Origin: JAGOTP01 sp964598725
Lineage (GTDB): Bacteria > Patescibacteriota > Patescibacteriia > 2-12-FULL-60-25
Length of the DNA stretch: 64,000 bases
NCBI GenBank assembly: GCA_964598725.1
Contig: CAZRCW010000002.1
Coordinates: forward strand, 335,920-399,919
Direction: 5' to 3'
Part shown: one piece after another, positions 17,559 through 24,363 of the stretch
Numbering within the stretch: the first letter of the stretch is position 1
Layout of the letters: the number at the start of each line of letters is the position of its first letter
Position numbers and translations under genes: made by a program
Notes under the pieces: generated by a model
Database searches by the model: none
What the model was told of the DNA's origin: nothing
What the model saw: only the letters and a program-made list of their open reading frames with translations

Positions 17559-18563
17559 TTATTTGGCCGCGGCACGCGAGGTTCCGCGAGAGGTCAACGC
17601 ACGGAAGGTGCGGATAATCTTGCTATGCGCCGTTCCTTCTACCGCCCGACGATACAAACGGTTCCAAACTGCATACTGGAAGTTGACCGCGAACAAGCCG
17701 CCCAGGACGGCAACGACGAATACAAGCGCGACGATCAAAATATTGAGGATGATGAAAATCTTCGGTAAACCGAGATACAAACTTGCTACCAAGAAACCGA
17801 CTGCCGGCAACCCAGCCAAGAATGCGATCAGACCAGCAGCACCAAACAGCAAGCTGCCGATGATCATCATACAGAATGCCGCTTCAGCGACCGTGAGCCA
17901 GGCTTTGGAGAGCAATTGCCAAGCGTGAACGAGCGCTTCGTGCAACGTCATACCATCGGCCATGATGCCATTCAGCGAGAAGAAGTGCAGAGCCGTCGTG
18001 ACAAAGAGTACAACCAGATAGATAACGGCAGCGATCACAAACAAGAATCCGCCGCCGGGGAGCGTCGAAACGACACCGCTGAAGGTTTTTAGTCCGAGTG
18101 AGAACAAGCCGGTAATCCCCACCAACAGTAAGTTCAAAACGGCGAGCGGAACGATGCGCTTGGCTGCCGCTTGAAGAATTTGACGGAAACTGCGACCAGC
18201 CGTTGCGAGCCCTCGATCCAAACAAGCGATCAAAACACCCTGAGCCAAGACCGCTACCATCAGAATCAAGAAAATCAAGGCGAGTGACAGGAGCGCACTC
18301 TGGGTCAAAGCGAACCGGTTGATCCAATCTAATTCTCCAACCCGTGCAAAATAGCCTTGCCACAAGGAATCGTGCGGAACAGGCGCTTGAAGCGCTTTGC
18401 GGACCGAGAAGAAAAAGACGTCATAGATCCCACCGGTCTGGAGGAAGACGGCAAGAATGGCGAGCGGCCAAAACCGCTTCTCTTTCCAAGCAAGCGAGAG
18501 AGCATCACGAAGGATCTGACGGTACAAAGGACGTGGCTGAGAAGCAGAAGTAGCGCGTGGCAT
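17559..18563 (-). CDS. Polytopic membrane protein, first gene of the pilB operon
   Basis: A 334-aa protein with about six long hydrophobic segments, beginning MPRATSASQPRPLYRQI. The start at 18563 is chosen because TATACT lies 13 bases before it and the further upstream reading is non-coding in character. Glycine-rich helices such as FLFVIAAVIYLVVLFVTTAL and a basic C-terminus (RRAVEGTAHSKIIRTF) suggest a DUF-type integral membrane protein resembling proteins annotated glycerophosphodiester-associated or YciC-like, but I cannot name the family securely. The gene ends 2 bases before pilB, so expression is coupled. Confidence 0.78.
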   Translation of the reverse strand: MPRATSASQPRPLYRQILRDALSLAWKEKRFWPLAILAVFLQTGGIYDVFFFSVRKALQAPVPHDSLWQGYFARVGELDWINRFALTQSALLSLALIFLILMVAVLAQGVLIACLDRGLATAGRSFRQILQAAAKRIVPLAVLNLLLVGITGLFSLGLKTFSGVVSTLPGGGFLFVIAAVIYLVVLFVTTALHFFSLNGIMADGMTLHEALVHAWQLLSKAWLTVAEAAFCMMIIGSLLFGAAGLIAFLAGLPAVGFLVASLYLGLPKIFIILNILIVALVFVVAVLGGLFAVNFQYAVWNRLYRRAVEGTAHSKIIRTFRALTSRGTSRAAAK

Positions 18564-18576
18564 AGAACTGAAGAGG

Positions 18577-18582
18577 AGTATA
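18577..18582 (-). promoter_or_regulatory. -10 box of the pilB operon
   Basis: TATACT on the minus strand, 13 bases before the ATG at 18563. No SD follows, which fits the near-leaderless core pattern. Confidence 0.6.
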
Positions 18583-18611
18583 CCACGGAGACTTTCGTCT
18601 CGCAGCAGCAA

Positions 18612-18640
18612 TTGACCGACAAACTGGTCCCTGCTATAAA
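18612..18640 (+). promoter_or_regulatory. Promoter of array unit 1
   Basis: TTGACC (18612-18617), 17 bases, TATAAA (18635-18640), near-consensus, followed by a ~135-base leader. Confidence 0.75.
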
Positions 18641-18779
18641 CTCCCCCATCCGCTAGGTGTTTCCCAGGACTGGGCGATGCGCATAGGCAGGAATGAACAG
18701 CGTTTATTCCTGGACACACCAACACGGTGACGGAATCCCTCCGGGGCCCGTCTGGCAGCAACCGCAGCGAGGAGACTCT

Positions 18780-18923
18780 ATGCACGGTACCGATGGGGGC
18801 ACGATGCTCCAGTCCCAGACCGGCCATCACGCGGGCAAGAAGCGCGCGTGCGGCCTCATCATGCGCGCCACGAAGCTCGAGCTCACCTGCTCGCGCTCCG
18901 ACGCAACCGTCAACCCGAACTGA
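18780..18923 (+). CDS. Array unit 1 small ORF, 47 aa
   Basis: ATG at 18780 has GAGGAG 6 bases upstream. The 47-aa product starts MHGTDGGTMLQSQTGHHAGK, is basic with a cluster KKRACG and two further Cys, and has no similarity I recognise. It could be a real microprotein or an incidental ORF in a structured RNA: the transcript runs from ~18647 to the element at 19211-19290, so most of it is untranslated. Confidence 0.45.
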   Translation: MHGTDGGTMLQSQTGHHAGKKRACGLIMRATKLELTCSRSDATVNPN

Positions 18924-19210
18924 GCCGCCGCCGCGCTCACCGCTAGCCCGCTACTAAGTAGCGATAGCCCCTGAACACTCCCCGGACAAACGGTCCGGAT
19001 CGAGTAGGCAGCTCTGCTCTCGCGAAACATGGCGGCATTCGCCTCCGCATAGGCGTCGTTGATGCCAGTCGCCTGGGGGACGTCTCGTCTCGGTTCTCGT
19101 GAGCCAAGCGAAGCGTTCCTGTCAGCGCCTCGCCCTCACCCCCGATTCGGGACGTCCCCTCGGGGATTACAACTTGCCTTCGAAGCTGGTTCTCAGCTTC
19201 TCGTGCACAT
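18924..19210 (+). other. Long 3' untranslated region of unit 1
   Basis: No SD-led ORF is seen. Several short hairpins occur (CGGAC-AAAC-GGTCCG near 18980; GGGACGTCCC at ~19154). A GGGACGTCCC-type stem recurs upstream of element copies 3 and 4, suggesting a second shared structural domain. Confidence 0.4.
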
Positions 19211-19290
19211 CGCACGTCGTTTCTCCGGACATGCCCTCGCTTGTCCGTGGCCTCACCGCCTCTCAGATGAAACGCGTGCGTTTTGCGTTT
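19211..19290 (+). repeat. Folded element copy 1 (outer stem plus two hairpins)
   Basis: Outer arms are CGCACGTCGTTTC (19211-19223) and GAAACGCGTGCG (19269-19280), pairing with one bulge. Inside are GGACA / TGTCC and a short GGC / GCC hairpin. Conserved linkers are TTTCTCC and CTCTCAGATG, and the tail is TTTTGCGTTT. Outer-stem sequence differs from the other copies while pairing is kept. Reads as a three-way-junction terminator. Confidence 0.75.
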
Positions 19291-19313
19291 CAGAAACTTG
19301 TATTATATTGACA

Positions 19314-19342
19314 TTTTTGGCCGGGAGGGGTACAAAGAGGCC
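19314..19342 (+). promoter_or_regulatory. Promoter of array unit 2
   Basis: TTGACA, 17 bases, TACAAA, starting ~25 bases after element copy 1. The 5' leader is ~25 bases and carries AGGAGG. Confidence 0.75.
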
Positions 19343-19372
19343 CCTGACTCAATCACCCCCTTAGGAGGCGAC

Positions 19373-19600
19373 GTGAACGATTCCGAACCGACTGACAACA
19401 GATCAAACCACCCGACCTTTCCCCCGCGAAGAGCCCCACGAGCGAAGGCCCCGCCTTCGCTCGCTGAACGACAACCGACCGTGAACGACGCGGACCTCTG
19501 GTTCGCCCTTCAGCATGGTGGCGACATCGCCAGCATCTACGATCACGACCCGAAAGGGACGCAGATCCTCGGCAACCGGCTCGCGCCAGCCAGCGACTGA
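19373..19600 (+). CDS. Array unit 2 small ORF, 75 aa
   Basis: GTG at 19373 with AGGAGG 5 bases upstream is the strongest start signal in the array. The product has a Pro/Arg-rich N-terminal half (PPRRAPRAKAPPSLAERQP) and a more globular C-terminal half (NDADLWFALQHGGDIASIYD). No family recognised, no signal peptide. TGA stop. Fifteen bases later element copy 2 begins, so this unit is almost fully coding, the best evidence that the array units express proteins. Confidence 0.6.
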   Translation: MNDSEPTDNRSNHPTFPPRRAPRAKAPPSLAERQPTVNDADLWFALQHGGDIASIYDHDPKGTQILGNRLAPASD

Positions 19601-19614
19601 CCCTCCTTCCATCG

Positions 19615-19702
19615 CACGCAGTCTTTTTCTCCGGGTGAGCCCCCAGCTTACCCGTGTCGGCACCCCCGACTCTCAGACGGAAAAGACTGCGTTTTGCGTT
19701 TT
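19615..19702 (+). repeat. Folded element copy 2
   Basis: Outer arms CGCAGTCTTTT (19617-19627) and AAAAGACTGCG (19681-19691) pair perfectly. The inner hairpins are CGGGTGAGC / GCTTACCCG and GTCGG / CCGAC. Linkers are TTTCTCC and CTCTCAGACG, and the tail is TTTTGCGTTTTAG. Confidence 0.8.
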
Positions 19703-19716
19703 AGCTGGACCGAAAA

Positions 19717-19746
19717 TTGACCCACGTATACGCGGTTGATATAAGT
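19717..19746 (+). promoter_or_regulatory. Promoter of array unit 3
   Basis: TTGACC, 17 bases, TATAAG. The leader holds a GCAC / GTGC hairpin whose loop contains TTTTGCGTTT, a possible remnant of the element tail, and a CCTGCG / CGCAGG hairpin. Confidence 0.65.
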
Positions 19747-19842
19747 CGTAACGCCGTGCTGCGCACTTTTGCGTTTGTACGTGCGTGATCGACGACCTGC
19801 GTTATACGCAGGAAGTCTGGCTACAACCCGAAGTTGGAGACG

Positions 19843-20031
19843 ATGAACAATCCCCCTGAAGCTCCAGGAACAAGCGCTCTCGACGACATGCCGCCGGAAT
19901 TCCGTCAGATCGCTGGACGGCCCTCAACACCCCCTGAAGGTGTTCGCATCCTGCGGAGCGGCTCCATCCACGAGACGACCGGCGCACCACGCCCGGGCGA
20001 CCCTCCCATCATCGAGACCTTCGGCGGCTAG
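19843..20031 (+). CDS. Array unit 3 small ORF, 62 aa
   Basis: ATG at 19843 with GGAGA 2-3 bases upstream, tight spacing. The product (MNNPPEAPGTSALDDMPPEF...) is Pro-rich and probably disordered, ending PIIETFGG. No family recognised. TAG stop. Like units 1 and 4 it has a ~120-base structured region before the terminal element. Confidence 0.45.
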   Translation: MNNPPEAPGTSALDDMPPEFRQIAGRPSTPPEGVRILRSGSIHETTGAPRPGDPPIIETFGG

Positions 20032-20063
20032 CGGATCTCTTTCCGCTCGCTGACGACTCCAAA

Positions 20064-20230
20064 AAGGGACGTCCGAGCACTCCGCTCGGACGTCCCTCGC
20101 GGACGCTTCTACGTCCACTTCGAGCGCTGTTTTCCAGCGTTCACTCTGCATCAGCAGACCCATTTCTCCCGAGCTCACGCTCGGTGCCTCCCCTCAGGCT
20201 CTCAGACGAAATGCGGTCTGTTTTGCGTTG
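20064..20230 (+). repeat. Folded element copy 3 with upstream GGGACGTCC hairpin
   Basis: A perfect hairpin GGGACGTCCGAGC / GCTCGGACGTCCC lies at about 20068-20097. The folded element follows at 20154-20230: outer arms CAGACCCATTTC and GAAATGCGGTCTG, inner hairpins CCGAG / CTCGG and GCCT / AGGC, linkers TTTCTCC and CTCTCAGACG, tail TTTTGCGTT. Confidence 0.78.
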
Positions 20231-20245
20231 AAACGCCACTTCCTT

Positions 20246-20274
20246 GACGGGGAATTAATATTTTGTTACAAATT
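20246..20274 (+). promoter_or_regulatory. Promoter of array unit 4
   Basis: TTGACG, 17 bases, TACAAA, ~20 bases after element copy 3. The predicted leader is ~130 bases. Confidence 0.7.
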
Positions 20275-20413
20275 TTCTGTCGCAAGCGCAGTCCGTGAGG
20301 CGGGCTCTGACTGGAGGCAGGGACGATCAACACCTACTTCAAGAACCAGCGAGGCGACGGCAACCGGCCGAGATCTAGCGAAAGGATCAAGGTCTTTTCA
20401 CCAGGAGGTCGGC

Positions 20414-20590
20414 GTGAAGCCCGAACCTACACAGTCTGGACAGAGGGGTGACCAGCGTCACCCCATCGACGACGGCAGTAGCCGCGTCGGCAGCCCCATC
20501 TATTTCGGCGCAGCGCCTCCGCGGAACGACGCGGGCGCAGGCGATCCGTTGCCGCACGGCCAGGGCTCAGAGAACACGCACATGCCCTGA
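20414..20590 (+). CDS. Array unit 4 small ORF, 58 aa
   Basis: GTG at 20414 with AGGAGG 5-6 bases upstream. The product is Gly/Pro/Ser-rich and low in complexity (MKPEPTQSGQRGDQ...), ending HGQGSENTHMP, and has no recognisable family. TGA stop. A long 5' leader and a ~170-base 3' region frame it, so an RNA function for the transcript is as likely as a protein function. Confidence 0.45.
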   Translation: MKPEPTQSGQRGDQRHPIDDGSSRVGSPIYFGAAPPRNDAGAGDPLPHGQGSENTHMP

Positions 20591-20661
20591 CCGCGGCGAC
20601 GTCGCCAACAATAGGCACGAGATCCCATCTCCGCAGATTCGGAACTCGTGCCGGTACCCGA

Positions 20662-20838
20662 AGGGACGCCCCATCGAAATGACTGTTTTTCTTCCCGTCC
20701 CTGTCGACGGATCAAAGATTCAACAGCCTTCGTCGGGGCGTCCCTCGTGGGACCTCTTCTCAGCACACTTCCCATCCGGGTGGCACTCCACCCTAGCGAG
20801 CAGCACGCTCTCGGATGTCGGGGTGTGTTTTGCGTTTT
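20662..20838 (+). repeat. Folded element copy 4 with upstream GGGACGCCCC stem
   Basis: Arms GGGACGCCCC (from ~20665) and GGGGCGTCCC (near 20735) enclose a long loop. Then comes the element at 20762-20838, the most diverged copy: short outer arms CACAC / GTGTG, inner hairpins GGGTGG / CCACCC and AGCG / CGCT, linker CTCTCGGATG, tail TTTTGCGTTTTAAG. Its tail overlaps the convergent tsaE stop codon. Confidence 0.65.
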
Positions 20839-21295
20839 AAGACTGTTTTGGGTGAATATGTACAGTTCTTATCCCATCCGTAGTTGGTCGAATCTCCAAT
20901 TTCAACATATTCACTCCTAACTTTTCTAGCGCGTCGCCCAACTGCTCTGGCCATTCCAAGGCGATGATCGTTCCCGGCTCGGCCAACTCCCCTTCCAAAT
21001 CCAAGGCGTAGACATCAGCTGCTGTCTCTAAGCGATAGGCATCGATGTGCACGAGACGCTTTATTCCGCGGTGTTCTTTTGGAAGTGTGTAAGCTCTCAA
21101 TAAAGAAAAGGTTGGACTACGTGGCTGCTCTTTCACACCCAAGGCTTTAGCGAGCACTTGAACGAAGGTCGTTTTGCCTGCACCTAGAGGTCCTGACAAC
21201 GCCAAAATCATTGGCGCATGGAGCTGTTCAATTACATGCTGCGCAACATCGTTCCATTCTTCTACTGCCTGTATTTGTAGGGTTTTCACGCTCAT
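20837..21295 (-). CDS. tsaE: tRNA threonylcarbamoyladenosine biosynthesis ATPase TsaE
   Basis: A 152-aa P-loop ATPase needed for t6A37 formation on ANN-decoding tRNAs, acting with TsaB/TsaD. Walker A is GPLGAGKTTF (~residues 36-45), followed by the switch-like SPTFSLLRAY and HIDAYRLE, and EWPEQLG near the C-terminus, all TsaE hallmarks. Start ATG at 21295 overlaps the tsaD stop (ATGA), so the two are translationally coupled. Its stop overlaps the tail of array element copy 4. Confidence 0.93.
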   Translation of the reverse strand: MSVKTLQIQAVEEWNDVAQHVIEQLHAPMILALSGPLGAGKTTFVQVLAKALGVKEQPRSPTFSLLRAYTLPKEHRGIKRLVHIDAYRLETAADVYALDLEGELAEPGTIIALEWPEQLGDALEKLGVNMLKLEIRPTTDGIRTVHIHPKQS

Positions 21296-22350
21296 ACGCC
21301 AATGTTCCATTCAGGATCTAGGTCCAAATCTTGCCAGTTCGTCGTATCGCCTAATTTGTGACGCCAGTAACCCGCCGCAGCGATCATGGCGGCGTTATCG
21401 GTGACGTACTTTCGCATCGAAGGAAGGTAGTGAACACCGGGTAGTTGTTTTTTCAAAGCGCTGCCGAGATGCTTACGTAAAGCGGAACTCGCTGAAACAC
21501 CACCGACCAAAAGCACACCTTTCACCCGCTCCTTCTTTGCTGCTGCAACGGTCTTCTCAACGAGGATATCAATGATCGCTTCTTGGACGGACAGTGCGAG
21601 ATCGTTTTTCGTTTGCTCAAGATCGTTTGAAGTGAGTTTTACTTGCTCCCAAGCCGTGCGCACTGCTGTCTTTAAGCCACTGAAGCTAAAATCAAAGGTT
21701 CCATCGTGACGCATCGGACGTGGCAGATCGAATTGGTTTTTCTTTCCGAGCAGCGCACGTTTCTCGATCTGCGGACCGCCGGGATACGGTAAACCCATGA
21801 GCTTCGCACTCTTATCAAAGGCTTCACCTGCAGCATCGTCTCGCGTCTGACCGATCAAACGGTATTTTCCAAGCGCTTCAACGATCACAAGTTCGGTATG
21901 CCCACCGGACACCACTAGCGCCAATAACGGATATTGCCAGAAACGACGTTTGTGACCATCAAGCCAAGCCGAAGCGATATGACCTTCCAGGTGATTCACA
22001 CCGACGAGTGGCTTTCCTGACAACCAAGCGAGCGTACGCGCCGCTTCAACTCCGACGCTGAGCGCTGTCGGCAAACCCGGGCCGCGCGTGACCGCGATCA
22101 CATCGAAGGCGTCCATTCCCTCTGTTCCAAGTACCTGCGTGAGCAGAGAAACGGTTTCGGGTACGTGCGAACGAGCCGCAACTTCTGGGACAACGCCGCC
22201 GTACTTCTGATGGATGGGGATCTGCGAAGAGACGAGATGCTCTGTTACTTTGACCTCCTCTGGTTTTCCAGGGCGCTCTTTTACCGAAATCAAAGACATG
22301 GCCGTTTCATCACAGCTGGTCTCGATCGCGAGGACACGCACCGGTTTCAT
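21292..22350 (-). CDS. tsaD: tRNA N6-adenosine threonylcarbamoyltransferase TsaD
   Basis: A 352-aa member of the Kae1/TsaD/Qri7 family that transfers the threonylcarbamoyl group to A37 of tRNA. It starts at the ATG at 22350 (MKPVRVLAIETSCDETAMS), the ASKHA nucleotide-binding N-terminus. The metal-binding motif HLEGH is present in GVNHLEGHIASAWL, with further motifs VVSGGHTELV and VGGVSAS, and DNAAMIAAAGYW near the end. A -10-like TACTCT lies close upstream, without SD. Operon with tsaE; tsaB is not in this window. Confidence 0.95.
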   Translation of the reverse strand: MKPVRVLAIETSCDETAMSLISVKERPGKPEEVKVTEHLVSSQIPIHQKYGGVVPEVAARSHVPETVSLLTQVLGTEGMDAFDVIAVTRGPGLPTALSVGVEAARTLAWLSGKPLVGVNHLEGHIASAWLDGHKRRFWQYPLLALVVSGGHTELVIVEALGKYRLIGQTRDDAAGEAFDKSAKLMGLPYPGGPQIEKRALLGKKNQFDLPRPMRHDGTFDFSFSGLKTAVRTAWEQVKLTSNDLEQTKNDLALSVQEAIIDILVEKTVAAAKKERVKGVLLVGGVSASSALRKHLGSALKKQLPGVHYLPSMRKYVTDNAAMIAAAGYWRHKLGDTTNWQDLDLDPEWNIGV

Positions 22351-22395
22351 GGCTGTGAGAGTAGCAAAGACCAGAAAATAGACCAAGTTCTGGCC

Positions 22396-22441
22396 AAAAA
22401 CGAACTGCGCCCCCGGGCTGAGGTGCAGTCCGGGGGCGCGA
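22396..22441 (-). terminator. Terminator of the guanylate-kinase-like gene
   Basis: On - , CGCCCCCGG / CCCGGGGGCG with a 12-base loop, followed by CAGTTCGTTTTTG. Confidence 0.85.
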
Positions 22442-22462
22442 GAGGCCTCCTTACGTTGAAGT

Positions 22463-23020
22463 TCAGACAGCAACGACCCGCCCGTGCTCGCGGATGTAGG
22501 CCTCGAGTGCGTCGATCGTACGCACGAGGCCGCCGGGAGCATGATCGTTCACCAACTCGAGATCCACTTGGATCGGAATCAATGCGCGTACCGCATCCTC
22601 GGCCGCTCGTTCTACACGGCGTCGCAGGGGTTGCATGTTCTCACCACGCAGTCGCACGACCCGCAGAGAGAACTCTCCCGTTTCGCGGACGTGCCGCTGG
22701 AAGGTGACGATACCCTCCGGAGACATGTCACCGATCATGGGATGCCGACGAAGTGCCTCGAGTGGCGCACGAGCGCGGCCGTACCTGTGATCGAACACCT
22801 GAGCCCACTCGATGAGCTCACCATTTTCGACTCGACGAGTGAACTCCGCCTGATCGGTGAAGTCGTAGTCGTCCTTCGTCTCACCCGGGCGGGGCCCCCG
22901 AGTAGTGATCGAACGGTAGTGCCCGAGAGCGCCAGCAAAGCGCTCGAGGGTTGCCTTCATGACGGCGTCCTTACCGGAACCCGTCGCGCCAACCAAGGCC
23001 ACCAATGCATGCTCCATCAT
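22463..23020 (-). CDS. Guanylate-kinase-like nucleotide kinase (accessory class)
   Basis: A 185-aa protein. It has P-loop GATGSGKDAVM near the N-terminus, then YRSITTRGPRPGETKDDYDF, the GMP-binding signature of guanylate kinases (S-x-T-T-R-x-x-R-x-G-E), and GELIEWAQVFDHRYG. After ~110 residues it diverges from housekeeping Gmk (GDMSPEGIVTFQRHVRETGE). ATG at 23020 has a GGAGAG-type SD. With its own promoter, terminator and TGA stop it belongs to the accessory class. It may phosphorylate a modified nucleotide, or be a second Gmk; the substrate cannot be told. Confidence 0.8.
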   Translation of the reverse strand: MMEHALVALVGATGSGKDAVMKATLERFAGALGHYRSITTRGPRPGETKDDYDFTDQAEFTRRVENGELIEWAQVFDHRYGRARAPLEALRRHPMIGDMSPEGIVTFQRHVRETGEFSLRVVRLRGENMQPLRRRVERAAEDAVRALIPIQVDLELVNDHAPGGLVRTIDALEAYIREHGRVVAV

Positions 23021-23087
23021 TGAACACTCTCCCTCTCTCCACTGGGTGGAGCTCAATCGTTGCCGTTGAAGTTACGAAAGCTTCAAA

Positions 23088-23116
23088 ACAGTAGGCAATT
23101 CAGCCGTATCCGTCAA
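23088..23116 (-). promoter_or_regulatory. Promoter of the guanylate-kinase-like gene
   Basis: Minus strand TTGACG (23116-23111), 17 bases, TACTGT (23093-23088). Confidence 0.65.
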
Positions 23117-23154
23117 TAAACCAAGCAAAATGCTATAGTGCTCAGGAATTTCCT

Positions 23155-24348
23155 ATGTCCGTCTCCTATTCAAAAATTGGCATGATCATTATTGGTGGTG
23201 TTTTAGGTATGATCTTGGCTGTGGTCGGACTGAACTTGAAAACAAAAAACGCGCCCTCGACCTCCGTCGCTGGTCCGTTCATCCTCAAAGAAATCTCCGA
23301 AGCGGTTGTCGCAACTTCGTTTGAACACACACAAACGTACGATGTGGATCCCGGAAGTCGGATCCTGCTCGTTCCCCATCATCTTGTCGCGGGACGCGAA
23401 ATTGCGAGTTTGATTTCGTCTGCATCGAAACCAAAGCACGTTCTCCTGTTATCGCCTGACCACTTCGCTCAAGGGAAACAAGCGCTCGCCATCAGCGATC
23501 AATCATTTCTTTGGAAAGACCAGATCATTGCACCGGACACGGATCTGATCACACGTTTACAAACCGCCTTACCAACAAAACTAAGGCTACAGAACGCTGT
23601 CTTCATTCGTGAGCACGGGGTTCGGGGTCTTCTTCCCTTCTTTGCCGAAGCTTGGCCGAACGTACCGGTAACGGCGCTCACCGTTCGCGTGGATACTTCG
23701 ACGAGTACAATGCAACAACTCGCCAACACGCTTCATGAAGAGCTCGCACATGATCCAGGCTTACTCGTTATCACCACGATCGACTTCTCCCACGAACTCC
23801 CGGCCTACATCGCGGACCTGCATGATGCGCAGGCGATCGAACATCTCCAAGCGCTGGATGCAGCTGCATTCGACAAGGTCGAGATCGATTCGCCTCCCCT
23901 GTATTTCTTACTCGCAACACTTACCGGATTAGAAAAGAGCTCACTCCGTCTTCACGCCCACACAAACAGTCTAAAACTCATGAACGCGTTGTCTTCTGGT
24001 CACGGAACGAGCCACGTCTTGATGAGTACTGTTCCCAATTCAACACCAACCGCCATCAACAAACGCTTCACCCTCTTCACGGATGCACGTCTCAAAGTGA
24101 CGAGCTCCGAGGACCGAATCTACCGCGGCTACGATGAGATCCAGCAAGCGTATATCCCCTATTCCGCACTGTTTGTCCGCGAAGAAACACCGAGCGAAGT
24201 GATCTGGCATCCCATCTCGCTCACGCAGAATCAACAGCAAAAAACTTGGGAGCTCGCACCTGACACCGTCATTGAACAAGAACTTGTCGAACGCTATCAA
24301 TGGAAAAATTGGGCCGCTACCAACCTTCCGACGAACGTGCGCGAGTGA
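23155..24348 (+). CDS. MEMO1/AmmeMemoRadiSam-B family protein, membrane-anchored
   Basis: A 397-aa protein with one N-terminal membrane helix (residues ~8-26). The rest matches the MEMO/AMMECR-associated family, structurally related to metal-dependent dioxygenases: LVPHHLVAGREIA, LLLSPDHFAQG, FIREHGVRGLLPFF, VITTIDFSHELP. The His residues in these blocks correspond to the metal-site region. The usual partner domains (AMMECR1, radical SAM) are not adjacent. TATAGT lies 15 bases before the ATG and there is no SD. The next gene begins 16 bases after its stop, so they are probably co-transcribed. Confidence 0.85.
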   Translation: MSVSYSKIGMIIIGGVLGMILAVVGLNLKTKNAPSTSVAGPFILKEISEAVVATSFEHTQTYDVDPGSRILLVPHHLVAGREIASLISSASKPKHVLLLSPDHFAQGKQALAISDQSFLWKDQIIAPDTDLITRLQTALPTKLRLQNAVFIREHGVRGLLPFFAEAWPNVPVTALTVRVDTSTSTMQQLANTLHEELAHDPGLLVITTIDFSHELPAYIADLHDAQAIEHLQALDAAAFDKVEIDSPPLYFLLATLTGLEKSSLRLHAHTNSLKLMNALSSGHGTSHVLMSTVPNSTPTAINKRFTLFTDARLKVTSSEDRIYRGYDEIQQAYIPYSALFVREETPSEVIWHPISLTQNQQQKTWELAPDTVIEQELVERYQWKNWAATNLPTNVRE

Positions 24349-24363
24349 TACCATGCGGTCCAT

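Noticed and set aside
19203..20845. Integron attC sites in the 19-21 kb array
   Set aside because: The elements have long paired arms and cassette-like spacing, but the RYYYAAC and GTTRRRY core sites are absent, each unit has its own promoter, and no integron integrase is seen. A structured terminator/RNA element explains them better.
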